Source: SAR202 cluster bacterium (GTDB lineage: Bacteria > Chloroflexota > Dehalococcoidia > Lucifugimonadales > UBA826). Taken from it: a DNA stretch of 32,461 nt. This document shows, piece after piece, positions 23,001 to 30,851 of this stretch. Made by a program: the position numbers and the translations under genes. The stretch spans positions 1 to 32,461 of the forward strand of contig VFFS01000066.1 in the NCBI GenBank assembly GCA_009392815.1, written 5' to 3'. Position 1 is the first letter of the stretch. Each line of letters begins with the position of its first letter. A model generated the notes under the pieces. It was given only the letters and a program-made list of their open reading frames with translations, had not been told where the DNA came from and made no database searches.

Positions 23001-23531
23001 TCAAGGTAGGTTTGAGCGTATCACAGTAGCCCCAAGAATCTGCTCCAGATGGTCGAGCGCTGCCATATGGGCATCTAGATCGAATGAAGCTACAGCGTTG
23101 TCATTCACTTCCACTTTGTAATCTCGGTTTCTAGCGTCAGCTGCCGTATGCATGACACAAATATCAGTGCAAACTCCACAAATTGTAATTAAGTCAGGAC
23201 CTATTTCAGTTAGCTTCTGTTCCAGGTCAGTTTTGAAAAACGCACTATACCTCGTTTTGTATATGAATTCCCCTTTATACGAACGTAACTCAGGAATCAA
23301 CGTAGCTTCCTCTGTTCCTTTTACACAATGCACAGGAAACATTTCAAACTCTAAATCATCGGGTTCATGGCTATCACAAACAAATATTACAGGGTCTCCA
23401 CGGGATTGATGATCTTCAATTAAGGTACATATCTTGGGAATAATTTTCCTGCTTTCATTTCCACAGTACAGGTTGTGACCCTCAACCATAAATCCCACAA
23501 GCATATCTACCACTAATAAAACATTTCCCAT
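23001..23531 (-). CDS. pncA: Nicotinamidase / isochorismatase-family cysteine hydrolase
   Basis: Deamidates nicotinamide to nicotinate. The 176 residues hold the family triad: D9 in LLVVDMLVGF, K92 in YKTRYSAFF, and C125 in GVCTDICVMHTAADAR. Metal-site residues fit DSHEPDD (D53, H55). The family also includes isochorismatases and other amidases, but the neighbouring nicotinate phosphoribosyltransferase makes nicotinamidase the best reading. The ATG at 23531 follows GGAGGAG at good spacing. A small hairpin (TCCGT/ACGGA) immediately precedes the Shine-Dalgarno. It lies 116 bp after the GT2 gene; -35-like TTGACA lies upstream but without a matching -10. Confidence 0.87.
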   Translation of the reverse strand: MGNVLLVVDMLVGFMVEGHNLYCGNESRKIIPKICTLIEDHQSRGDPVIFVCDSHEPDDLEFEMFPVHCVKGTEEATLIPELRSYKGEFIYKTRYSAFFKTDLEQKLTEIGPDLITICGVCTDICVMHTAADARNRDYKVEVNDNAVASFDLDAHMAALDHLEQILGATVIRSNLP

Positions 23532-23647
23532 ATTAGTCTCCTCCGTGTAAACGGATGGAACAACTTAAATAACCTCTAAGCTACCCATAGCGAAATTCTA
23601 CCCCACCCTGATGACAGAAAAAGTGGTGCCTAGCCGTGATACCAGTG

Positions 23648-24388
23648 TCAATGACTAGACAGCGCTTTACGTGAAGCCGCGAGACCTCCGAACCTGATTC
23701 GTAACAAACCCTTTATGTCCTCCCAGGCAGTTTTAAAGATTTTTACTCTGGTATCAGGATCGTCAGTCCATATAACGGGTATTTCGCAAACTTTATATCC
23801 ATTCTTTTCTGAAATTATTAACAATTCTGTATCAAAAAACCAACCAGTGTCTTCCACCAACGGAATAACACTGTCGACAACTTGTCGAGATACGACTTTA
23901 AACCCACACTGGGCGTCTTTAAATGAGACTAAAAATAATGCCCTAAAAAGAGCACTGTAACATCGTGAAACAATTTCCCTCTTAATCGTTCTCCCTATTA
24001 CTTTGGAACCTCGAGATAATCTGGACCCTACTGATATTGAACACTCCCCCGATGCAACAGAATCCACAGCACTAGGCAAATGTGCCAAATCAGTAGATAG
24101 ATCCACATCCATATATGCAACGATATCGGCTTGGCTTTCCATCCATACGAGCTTTAAGGCTCTTCCGCGGCCTTTTTTGGTCATTCTAGATACATCGATT
24201 TTAGAATATTGTTTTTTTAGATCAGCAGCTACACTATATGTATTGTCCGTGGACCCATTGTCCGCAATAGTAATTTTCCAGTCGTAGGACTGCATGTTTT
24301 TTTCGCAAAACTGAAACAACTGATCTATGCAAACCGGTAACGCCTTTTCCTCGTTAAGCACCGGTATAACAATCTCTAGGCTAAACAA
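23648..24388 (-). CDS. Family 2 glycosyltransferase, dolichyl/polyprenyl-phosphate glycosyltransferase type
   Basis: Inverting GT-A glycosyltransferase of 246 residues. The nucleotide-sugar site is ADNGSTDNT (43-50), the DxD motif is MDVDLS (D94, D96), and GSRLSRGSKVIGRTIKREIVSRCYSALFRALF plus KDAQCGFKVVSRQV and DTGWFFDTELLII are typical of dolichyl-phosphate glucosyl/mannosyl transferases (ALG5/DPM1-like). No strong membrane helix is obvious beyond a hydrophobic FRALFLVSF patch. It starts with TTG at 24388 after GAGGG. It follows purH by 22 bp, so it is in the purine transcript although unrelated in function. Exact lipid and sugar are not known. Confidence 0.87.
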   Translation of the reverse strand: MFSLEIVIPVLNEEKALPVCIDQLFQFCEKNMQSYDWKITIADNGSTDNTYSVAADLKKQYSKIDVSRMTKKGRGRALKLVWMESQADIVAYMDVDLSTDLAHLPSAVDSVASGECSISVGSRLSRGSKVIGRTIKREIVSRCYSALFRALFLVSFKDAQCGFKVVSRQVVDSVIPLVEDTGWFFDTELLIISEKNGYKVCEIPVIWTDDPDTRVKIFKTAWEDIKGLLRIRFGGLAASRKALSSH

Positions 24389-24410
24389 TATCGAATACCC
24401 TCAATACCAA

Positions 24411-25934
24411 CTAATGGTTGAAGTGCCGCACACCTGTAAATACCATGGCAATTCCTGCCCTATTTGCCGCTGCAATTACCTCTTCGTCCCTGATGGATCC
24501 ACCGGGCTGCGCCACAGCTGCGATCCCACCCTCCACCGCCATATCAATATTGTCTGCAAATGGCATGAATGCATCAGAAGCCAATGACGACCCTTTGGAC
24601 TTATCACCGGCAATTCGAAGAGAAAGATGAATGCTTACGACCCTATTAGGTTGGCCAGCACCCATGCCTACCATCATATTGTCTTTTGCTAAAACTATAG
24701 TGTTGGATTTGATATGCTTCAAACATTTCCACGAAAATTCGAGATCTTTCCACTGCTGATCAGTTGGTTGAATTTCGGTAACAACTTTCCAAGAAGCCCG
24801 ATCTTCCTTAACATCATCAATTGTCTGCAAAAGGGCTCCTCCTGACACTGACTTCAAAGTAATTCCTGTCAGGGACCCTGTTGCTACATCCGCCCTAAGA
24901 ACACGAGTTCTCTTGCGCCTTCGAAGAATTTCTAATGCATCCTCCTCATATGACGGTGCAATAATTATGTCGAAGAGCACCCCATGCATTGCTTCGGCTG
25001 TTGCCACCTCTAATTTCCGATTGAAAGCGACTATTCCACCATAGGCAGACACACTATCGCCTTGGAAAGCCTTCTCATAAGCCAAAGTTTGATTATTATC
25101 CAGGGCTATACCGCAGGGATTTGTGTGCTTCACGATGACACATGCAGAATCATTGAAATCTGTTACAGATGTCCAGGCTCCATCTGCATCCAATACATTC
25201 GTATACGACATAGGCAACCCGTGAAGACGTTCAGCTCGAACTATCCCACCTGTACCTAAAGCACTGGCATAGACAGCCCCTGACTGGTGTGGGTTCTCTC
25301 CGTATCGTAAATCGTCGAGTTTATTGTAAGCCGCTGTAAATTCAGTTGCATTTAAAGGAGTTTCGTCTTCAAGCCACGTTGATATAGCTGAGTCATAAAA
25401 AGAAACATGCTGGAATGCCTTGAGAGCCAATTTTTTACGTTCTGAAACAGAAAATGAATCCCCATTTAATAAACGTTCGCTAATCCAACCATAATCTGCT
25501 GGGTCCACCACTACCAACACGTCAGGAAAGTTTTTTGCTGCCGCCCGAAGCATGGTAGGGCCGCCAATATCAATGTTCTCTAGACCATCTTCCAACGTTG
25601 AACCTGGGCGCAGCACGGTGTCCACAAAAGGATAGAGGTTAACAACGACAACATCGATATTATCAATACCATGTTCTGACATCTGGAGACGATGATTTTC
25701 TATATCTCGTCGTCCTAAAATCCCACCATGTATGGTGGGATGTAACGTCTTTACTCTCCCATCAAGAATCTCTGGAGAACCCGTCACATCTGATATCTGT
25801 GCAACCTCAACTCCCACACTGGATAAGGCCTCATATGTACCTCCGGTACTAATGAGTTCAAACCCAGACCTATACAACGCCCCCCCCAAATCTTCTATTC
25901 CTGATTTATCATAAACGCTTATAAGCGCTTTCAT
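24411..25934 (-). CDS. purH: Bifunctional AICAR transformylase / IMP cyclohydrolase PurH
   Basis: Catalyses the last two steps of IMP synthesis. The 507 residues (from ATG 25934) contain the N-terminal cyclohydrolase: ALISVYDKSGI, ISTGGT, KTLHPTIHGGILGRRD (62-76), and the transformylase: RYGENPHQ (210-217), KHTNPCG (269-275), DAFMPFADNIDMAVEGG, and the C-terminal FTGVRHFNH. All diagnostic motifs are intact. An upstream GTG at 25952 would add six residues, but ATG 25934 has CGGAGA at good spacing. It follows purM by 35 bp and precedes the GT2 gene by 22 bp. Confidence 0.96.
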   Translation of the reverse strand: MKALISVYDKSGIEDLGGALYRSGFELISTGGTYEALSSVGVEVAQISDVTGSPEILDGRVKTLHPTIHGGILGRRDIENHRLQMSEHGIDNIDVVVVNLYPFVDTVLRPGSTLEDGLENIDIGGPTMLRAAAKNFPDVLVVVDPADYGWISERLLNGDSFSVSERKKLALKAFQHVSFYDSAISTWLEDETPLNATEFTAAYNKLDDLRYGENPHQSGAVYASALGTGGIVRAERLHGLPMSYTNVLDADGAWTSVTDFNDSACVIVKHTNPCGIALDNNQTLAYEKAFQGDSVSAYGGIVAFNRKLEVATAEAMHGVLFDIIIAPSYEEDALEILRRRKRTRVLRADVATGSLTGITLKSVSGGALLQTIDDVKEDRASWKVVTEIQPTDQQWKDLEFSWKCLKHIKSNTIVLAKDNMMVGMGAGQPNRVVSIHLSLRIAGDKSKGSSLASDAFMPFADNIDMAVEGGIAAVAQPGGSIRDEEVIAAANRAGIAMVFTGVRHFNH

Positions 25935-25969
25935 CGATATTCTCCGTGTCACTCTTACATATAAATAAA

Positions 25970-27007
25970 CTACATATTCTCAATTAAAACACGACCACTA
26001 CCAGTATCTGTTACAACCTCACCCGTAACTAATGATCCTTTCACACTACCGAGGATAGTATTCGTTTCTTCAGGCTCACATACAACCACCATACCAAGTC
26101 CCATATTGTAGACACGATACATCTCTTCTATATCTATTCCACCCTGTTTTTGGATAAGCTGAAACACTGGTGGAGACTCCCATAAAGAGGCATCAAACCG
26201 AACCGCCAACCCACTGGGCAGCATTCGGGGCATATTCTCGTACAACCCACCACCAGTAATATGGGCAATACCTTTCGACATTTGAAAAACAGGTTTCAGG
26301 ATCGAGTAATACGAAGGATGTGGCCGGAGGAGAGCTTCTCCTAATGTCTCACCCAATTCCTGCACATATTCAGAGAGTATCGTTCGATTCGCGTGTAACT
26401 GAAACACGTGTCTGACTAAAGAATATCCATTGGTATGAAGACCATTAGACGGAATACCAATTAAGGTATCTCCTTCCTTTATATTTTCCATAGGTGTGAG
26501 CATCTGCTCAGCTTCCACAGCACCAACAACGAATCCAGAAAGGTCGAAGTTATCGTCCGAGAAAACACCAGGCATCTCGGAGGTCTCTCCACCAATGAGG
26601 GCACAGCCAACTTCTTGGCAAGCATTGGCAATACCTATAACAACAGTTTCGACGATATTTGGATCCATAACAGAAGTTGCAACATAATCCAGGAAAAATA
26701 GCGGGTCTGCACCAATAACGATCAGATCATTTACGCAAGCATTGACCAAATCGGCCCCGATTTGGTCAAAGTTATTAGCCATCACAGCTACCATAAGTTT
26801 GGTTCCCACCGGATCTGTGCTAGAGACTAGTACAGGATCCTTATATCCACCAACCCTATACATAGCACCAAATCCACCAACACCACCCAACACATTCGGA
26901 CCATATGTTTTCTTGGCGACTTCTTTTATTCGTTCTTTAACTCTTTGGGAAGCCTCAAGGTCAACGCCTGCAGATTCATATGTAGCTCCAGACTGTGAAG
27001 AACTCAT
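25970..27007 (-). CDS. purM: Phosphoribosylformylglycinamidine cyclo-ligase PurM (AIR synthetase)
   Basis: Makes aminoimidazole ribonucleotide from FGAM with ATP. The 345 residues show the family start YESAGVDLEASQRVKERIKEVAKKT, GGFGAMYRV, DPVGTKLMVA, GADLVNACVNDLIVIGADPLFFLDYVAT, GCALIGGETSEMPGVF, and the C-terminal HITGGGLYENMPRMLP. Length is standard. Start is ATG at 27007 with AAGG 7 nt upstream. An exact 13-bp inverted repeat lies inside the coding region at 26742-26769. Gene order here is purF-purN-purM-purH. Confidence 0.96.
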   Translation of the reverse strand: MSSSQSGATYESAGVDLEASQRVKERIKEVAKKTYGPNVLGGVGGFGAMYRVGGYKDPVLVSSTDPVGTKLMVAVMANNFDQIGADLVNACVNDLIVIGADPLFFLDYVATSVMDPNIVETVVIGIANACQEVGCALIGGETSEMPGVFSDDNFDLSGFVVGAVEAEQMLTPMENIKEGDTLIGIPSNGLHTNGYSLVRHVFQLHANRTILSEYVQELGETLGEALLRPHPSYYSILKPVFQMSKGIAHITGGGLYENMPRMLPSGLAVRFDASLWESPPVFQLIQKQGGIDIEEMYRVYNMGLGMVVVCEPEETNTILGSVKGSLVTGEVVTDTGSGRVLIENM

Positions 27008-27079
27008 TTATTTGCCTTATTAGAATATTTAATGCATGTACAGATAACTTTTCACAGTTATAGATTACATAACATTGCT

Positions 27080-27709
27080 TTAGTTTGTTAATGCATCCAA
27101 ATCTATTTCCCCTGTCCGGATCTTTTCTATCGTTTCGATCCAAAAGGAATGCTCTTTTGTTTGAATTTTCTCCCTCAAGGAGTCAACGGTCTCTTGAGGG
27201 GCAATTGGTATTTTCACTTGAGCTATTATTGTCCCTTGATCATAATTTTGATCTACTAAGTGAATAGTTACGCCACTTTCTGTTTCACCTGCATTGATAA
27301 CAGCGGCATGTACTAGGTCCCCATACATTCCTTCTCCGCCATACTTCGGTAACAGAGCCGGATGACTGTTAACCACTCTTTTAGGAAAATCCTCAATTAA
27401 TTGAGATCCAATTTTCTTCATATATCCTGCAAGTACAATCAAGTCTACTTTGTGATCGGTCATAACATTCTTTATAGATCGCTCAAGCTCTAACGTATCT
27501 GGGTGAGTAATCGCACTCATATGATATGAAGGTATGTTCGCGTTACTAGCCCTTCTAAGAGCTTTGGATCTGGAGTTGTTGCTTACGACAACTTTGACAT
27601 TACCGTAAATATCCCCGGTTGCGCAGGCATCCATTATGGCCTGAAGATTCGTTCCTCCATGAGAAGCCATTACCCCTAAATTTATGGGCCTCCGAGAAAA
27701 ATCTGGCAA
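27080..27709 (-). CDS. purN: Phosphoribosylglycinamide formyltransferase PurN (GAR transformylase)
   Basis: Formylates GAR with 10-formyl-tetrahydrofolate. The 209 residues include the phosphate loop GVMASHGGTNLQAIMDA, VVVSNNSRSKALRRA, LAGYMKKIG, NSHPALLPKYGGEGMYGD (N and H of the catalytic site) and TESGVTIHLVDQNYDQGTIIAQ (the catalytic Asp). Length is standard. It starts with TTG at 27709; AGGA lies 11 nt upstream, slightly far, but the next ATG is inside the phosphate loop. It begins 20 bp after the purF stop. Confidence 0.95.
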   Translation of the reverse strand: MPDFSRRPINLGVMASHGGTNLQAIMDACATGDIYGNVKVVVSNNSRSKALRRASNANIPSYHMSAITHPDTLELERSIKNVMTDHKVDLIVLAGYMKKIGSQLIEDFPKRVVNSHPALLPKYGGEGMYGDLVHAAVINAGETESGVTIHLVDQNYDQGTIIAQVKIPIAPQETVDSLREKIQTKEHSFWIETIEKIRTGEIDLDALTN

Positions 27710-27729
27710 AATTGCTAAATCCTAAAGGC

Positions 27730-29202
27730 TTAGGCTTCTAAGACCAACTTATCCATTTCTAATTGAACAGGTATGGGATATTTTCCCGTAAAACATCCCA
27801 TACAATACTGGCTTTCATTTCCAGAGACAGATTTGATCAAACCTTCTGGGCTTAAGAAGCCTAAAGAATCCGCCCCTATAAAATCACATATTTCCTTTAC
27901 TGACATATTAGCTGCTAAAAGTTCATCTTTAGTAGCTAAATCAACACCAAAATGACAAGGGGAAATGATGGGAGGAGCACAAATACGTAAGTGAATTTCC
28001 TTTGCACCTCCCTTCCTCAAAAGTTTCACAACATGAGGAGTGGTTGTACCTCGAACTATGCTGTCATCGACAACGACAACTTTTTTACCCTCTAAAATCT
28101 GCGGCAGATAGTTCAATTTACGCCGAACACCCAGTTCCCGAAGTCGTTGGTCAGGCAATATAAACGTGCGACCAACATACCTATTCTTTACAAGACCTTC
28201 GGTAAAAGGAATCCCTGATTCCTGAGAATAACCAACCGCTGCAGCCGTAGCTGAGTCAGGAACCCCAATGACAACATCAGCATCTACAGGAAACTCCCTT
28301 GCCAATTCCGCTCCCATCGACATCCTGCTTGAATATACTAGAGATCCATCCAAAATACTGTCTGGCCTAGCAAAATAAATTTGCTCAAAAACACAATTTC
28401 CAAAAGATCCCTTGGACGGTTTTTTATACACAGATTTGAGACCCTCGTCATCAATAACTACAGCTTCCCCTGGCTCCACTTCACGAACATAATCCGCACC
28501 TATATGATCAAGGGCACAAGATTCAGAAGCCAAAACCCAACCCCCATTTAGACGCCCCACGCATAGAGGCCTTACACCGAGTGGATCTCTCATGCCAATG
28601 AGTTGATCGCTAGTCATAATGACTAATGAGTATGCTCCTTGAAGTCTACGCATCGCGTAGGCCGATCGATCAGACCAATTATCGGCAGGAGCATTAGATA
28701 TTAGGTGAGCAATTATCTCAGAATCTGCTGTAGATTCGAATGAGAGACCCCAATCAAATAATTCCTCTCTTAGTTCTAAGGCATTTATCACGTTTCCATT
28801 GTGACCAAGAGCTATCTCCACCCCTGTGCCTTTGGAAATAATTGGTTGGGCATTATTGATGTTACTGGATCCAGTCGTTGAGTATCGCGTATGTCCAACA
28901 GACATATAACCTGGCAGCCTAGACAGGTCATACTCTTGAAAGGCCTGTCCAACCAGTCCCATTTCTGTATGGACTCGTATAGATCTGCCATCACTGGTAG
29001 CTATTCCTGCGCTTTCTTGCCCTCTATGTTGCAGAGCATAAAGACCAAAGAAGACAGCTCTCGCAGCCTCTTCTCCTCTGGCATAGACTCCCACAACACC
29101 GCAAGCCTCCCTCGCGGAATCATCAAAATCATGAGAAATGTCCTGCTTTGGGGCAATATCTGTAGGGGTATTAGAAGATACGGGAGTTTCTCCCATTCTC
29201 AC
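27730..29202 (-). CDS. purF: Amidophosphoribosyltransferase PurF
   Basis: First committed step of purine synthesis: PRPP plus glutamine gives phosphoribosylamine. N-terminal glutaminase: Cys nucleophile in EACGVVGVYARG, exposed by removal of a propeptide; then YALQHRGQESAGIA and GHTRYSTTGSSNINNAQP. C-terminal phosphoribosyltransferase: VVVDDSIVRGTTTPHVV. The Cys set NCVFEQIYF, SPCHFG and YCMGCFTGK marks the 4Fe-4S, Bacillus-type enzyme. The 490-residue length from GTG 29202 puts the nucleophile at residue 34; ATG 29196 is equally possible and puts it at 32. Either propeptide is long compared with the 11 residues of B. subtilis PurF. Neither start has a Shine-Dalgarno, and both lie in the loop of a small hairpin. 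It has its own strong promoter 140 bp upstream. Confidence 0.95.
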   Translation of the reverse strand: MRMGETPVSSNTPTDIAPKQDISHDFDDSAREACGVVGVYARGEEAARAVFFGLYALQHRGQESAGIATSDGRSIRVHTEMGLVGQAFQEYDLSRLPGYMSVGHTRYSTTGSSNINNAQPIISKGTGVEIALGHNGNVINALELREELFDWGLSFESTADSEIIAHLISNAPADNWSDRSAYAMRRLQGAYSLVIMTSDQLIGMRDPLGVRPLCVGRLNGGWVLASESCALDHIGADYVREVEPGEAVVIDDEGLKSVYKKPSKGSFGNCVFEQIYFARPDSILDGSLVYSSRMSMGAELAREFPVDADVVIGVPDSATAAAVGYSQESGIPFTEGLVKNRYVGRTFILPDQRLRELGVRRKLNYLPQILEGKKVVVVDDSIVRGTTTPHVVKLLRKGGAKEIHLRICAPPIISPCHFGVDLATKDELLAANMSVKEICDFIGADSLGFLSPEGLIKSVSGNESQYCMGCFTGKYPIPVQLEMDKLVLEA

Positions 29203-29341
29203 ATTGGGAATCGGACTCGAAGTCCTATGCTGGTCGGAGCCTTGATCTTCACGGATAATTAAACCGTCTCCCAGTTGCTGATATGGTTATTCAAAACCTA
29301 CCTCACAGACCGAAGAATGCACCCTTGATATTACACATCTG

Positions 29342-29370
29342 ATTATATGTCTGCGTTAATTAAGGGTCAA
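29342..29370 (-). promoter_or_regulatory. Strong sigma-70-type promoter for purF and downstream genes
   Basis: Read on the minus strand: TTGACC (29365-29370), exactly 17 bp, then a perfect TATAAT (29342-29347). This is the best promoter in the window. Transcription would begin near 29335 and give a leader of about 130 nt before purF. The leader contains the hairpin GGACT-CGA-AGTCC at 29213-29225 and TCCCA/TGGGA at 29191-29209 around the start codons; I recognise no known purine or other riboswitch in it. Confidence 0.75.
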
Positions 29371-29433
29371 ACGATAAATACCTACAAATCAAGAAGATCG
29401 ACTCTCAATATCCAAATACGACGATGAATAATT

Positions 29434-30525
29434 CTATCCGCCGGTATCCAGATATTCTCTAAGGTCTTTTTTGCTCATACCCTCCAGTCCTAGTTGTCTA
29501 GGCCCTCGCCCCTCTGACCAAGCATCTAATCCCATCACAATACTTCCTATACCAACGAAGGCGTCAATGACAGGTGTTTGAACTCCATACTGGGTTCCCA
29601 ACTTACTCCATGCCGCTATACCGTAGGGAATATCCTCCGTTAACCAGCGACTTTCCAGAGTTCCAGGAGCCTTTAGTCTAGTCAGCATATGACTCCCATT
29701 TATAGCTTCCCACAGAGTACCTCGAGGGCCAAAACCAGCCTCATGGAAAGCTTTGCCAACGGGAGTTAATTGATAGCCAAGTTCAGCACCAACTGCGATT
29801 CTCTCTTCGTCAACAACCTCTATAACTTTTGCTACACTCTCAGAAACCCCTTCCTCATAGAAATAGAACTCGCCCCTTGAGTACTCGACCCTTCCTGCGT
29901 TCATTAATACTCCTGCCGGGTGAACAACCGGATTCATCGATGACAACCCACACTCAAGCGCATCGCTATACGGTGAAATTCCCGGAAAAAGAGGCTTCAG
30001 GTCAGAAACTACATTGTTTGTCTTCACTGACGGGAAAACTCCCAATCCCAAGGAGGAAACTTCTCCCCAAATAATCGCGCTATCGCCAGATGTTTTACGA
30101 CACACGTAAGGAGCTGTATCAACCTCAGCCACAGTTATGTCAGAAACACCAAAATCTGCGGCAATTGCCGAAAACTCCAAGGAGCCCAATGTCCCTGGCA
30201 TAACGACTACAGTATGATCGGAAGTAAGATGAGAACCAGTAAACTCTGCAAAAGGTCTATGGGCATAAGCTGGAACTATCAAAAGCAGTAAGTCAGAAAA
30301 CGCAAGAGCTTCTGACGGATCGAGTGTCACAAGAGAAACAGGAGCCGGTCCATTTTCCATAACACCCTCGAGAGTGATACGACCAGTCTTAATAATTTGA
30401 TCGACACTTTCCGCAAAATCCGGGTGTTCTAGAATACAAATTTCATTTCCTAGGTGACTCAGACGAGCGGCAACTGAGAAAGCAGTGTTACCCCCTCCCA
30501 TGATTGTGACTTTTCTTCCTGACAT
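29434..30525 (-). CDS. NAD/NADP octopine/nopaline dehydrogenase family protein
   Basis: NAD(P)H-dependent oxidoreductase of 363 residues. The N-terminal Rossmann fold has VTIMGGGNTAFSVAARLSHLGNEICILEHP (GGGNTA at 10-15); the C-terminal octopine-dehydrogenase domain begins near 195 (GLSSMNPVVHPAGVLMNAGRVEY, with the conserved N-x2-H-P), followed by EERIAVGAELGYQLTPVGKAFHEAG and LTEDIPYGIAAWSKLGTQYGVQTPVIDAFV. Relatives make or oxidise opines, but similar folds serve other 2-hydroxy- or amino-acid adducts, so the substrate is not known. The ATG at 30525 follows GAGGAAAAC. It lies 26 bp after the zinc-ribbon gene and 231 bp before purF, which has its own promoter. Confidence 0.88.
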   Translation of the reverse strand: MSGRKVTIMGGGNTAFSVAARLSHLGNEICILEHPDFAESVDQIIKTGRITLEGVMENGPAPVSLVTLDPSEALAFSDLLLLIVPAYAHRPFAEFTGSHLTSDHTVVVMPGTLGSLEFSAIAADFGVSDITVAEVDTAPYVCRKTSGDSAIIWGEVSSLGLGVFPSVKTNNVVSDLKPLFPGISPYSDALECGLSSMNPVVHPAGVLMNAGRVEYSRGEFYFYEEGVSESVAKVIEVVDEERIAVGAELGYQLTPVGKAFHEAGFGPRGTLWEAINGSHMLTRLKAPGTLESRWLTEDIPYGIAAWSKLGTQYGVQTPVIDAFVGIGSIVMGLDAWSEGRGPRQLGLEGMSKKDLREYLDTGG

Positions 30526-30551
30526 TAAGTTTTCCTCACTTTTTTGTGGAC

Positions 30552-30779
30552 TTAACCACCTAAAAACATATCGAGTATATTTCCCGCTCTCCCGCTTCTA
30601 CGTTTAAAAAATTCTGTATATCCACAGTTTTCACAAGTTATATGCGAAAATTGCTGGTTCTGAACATCAAGAAATCTTGATAATCCTCCGCCCGTAGTCC
30701 GAATTGTTCCGGTTTCATACGATTCATTCTGACATTTAGGACACTTATATTGGTTTATTGTCTCGGGTTCGTTCTGCAA
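30552..30779 (-). CDS. Small zinc-ribbon protein
   Basis: The 75 residues carry two CxxC knuckles, C13/C16 (YKCPKCQNES) and C49/C52 (ITCENCGYTEFFKRR), separated by 32 residues, as in the PF09855-type zinc-ribbon proteins; GTIRTTGGGLSRFLDVQNQQF between them also fits. Probably nucleic-acid or protein binding; specific role unknown. It starts with TTG at 30779 with a perfect AGGAGG 8 nt upstream, which settles the start. It lies between an MFS exporter and the octopine-dehydrogenase-family gene in the same direction. Confidence 0.85.
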   Translation of the reverse strand: MQNEPETINQYKCPKCQNESYETGTIRTTGGGLSRFLDVQNQQFSHITCENCGYTEFFKRRSGRAGNILDMFLGG

Positions 30780-30851
30780 ACTACAATCCTCCTAATACAA
30801 CTTGGTGGCCTCAGTTTACTTTCATCTTTCAATAAATCGCAAAACATAAAA

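Noticed and set aside
29213-29225. TTCGAGTCC-like string upstream of purF suggesting a tRNA T arm
   Set aside because: No acceptor, D or anticodon arms fit around it; it is just a 5-bp hairpin with a 3-nt loop.
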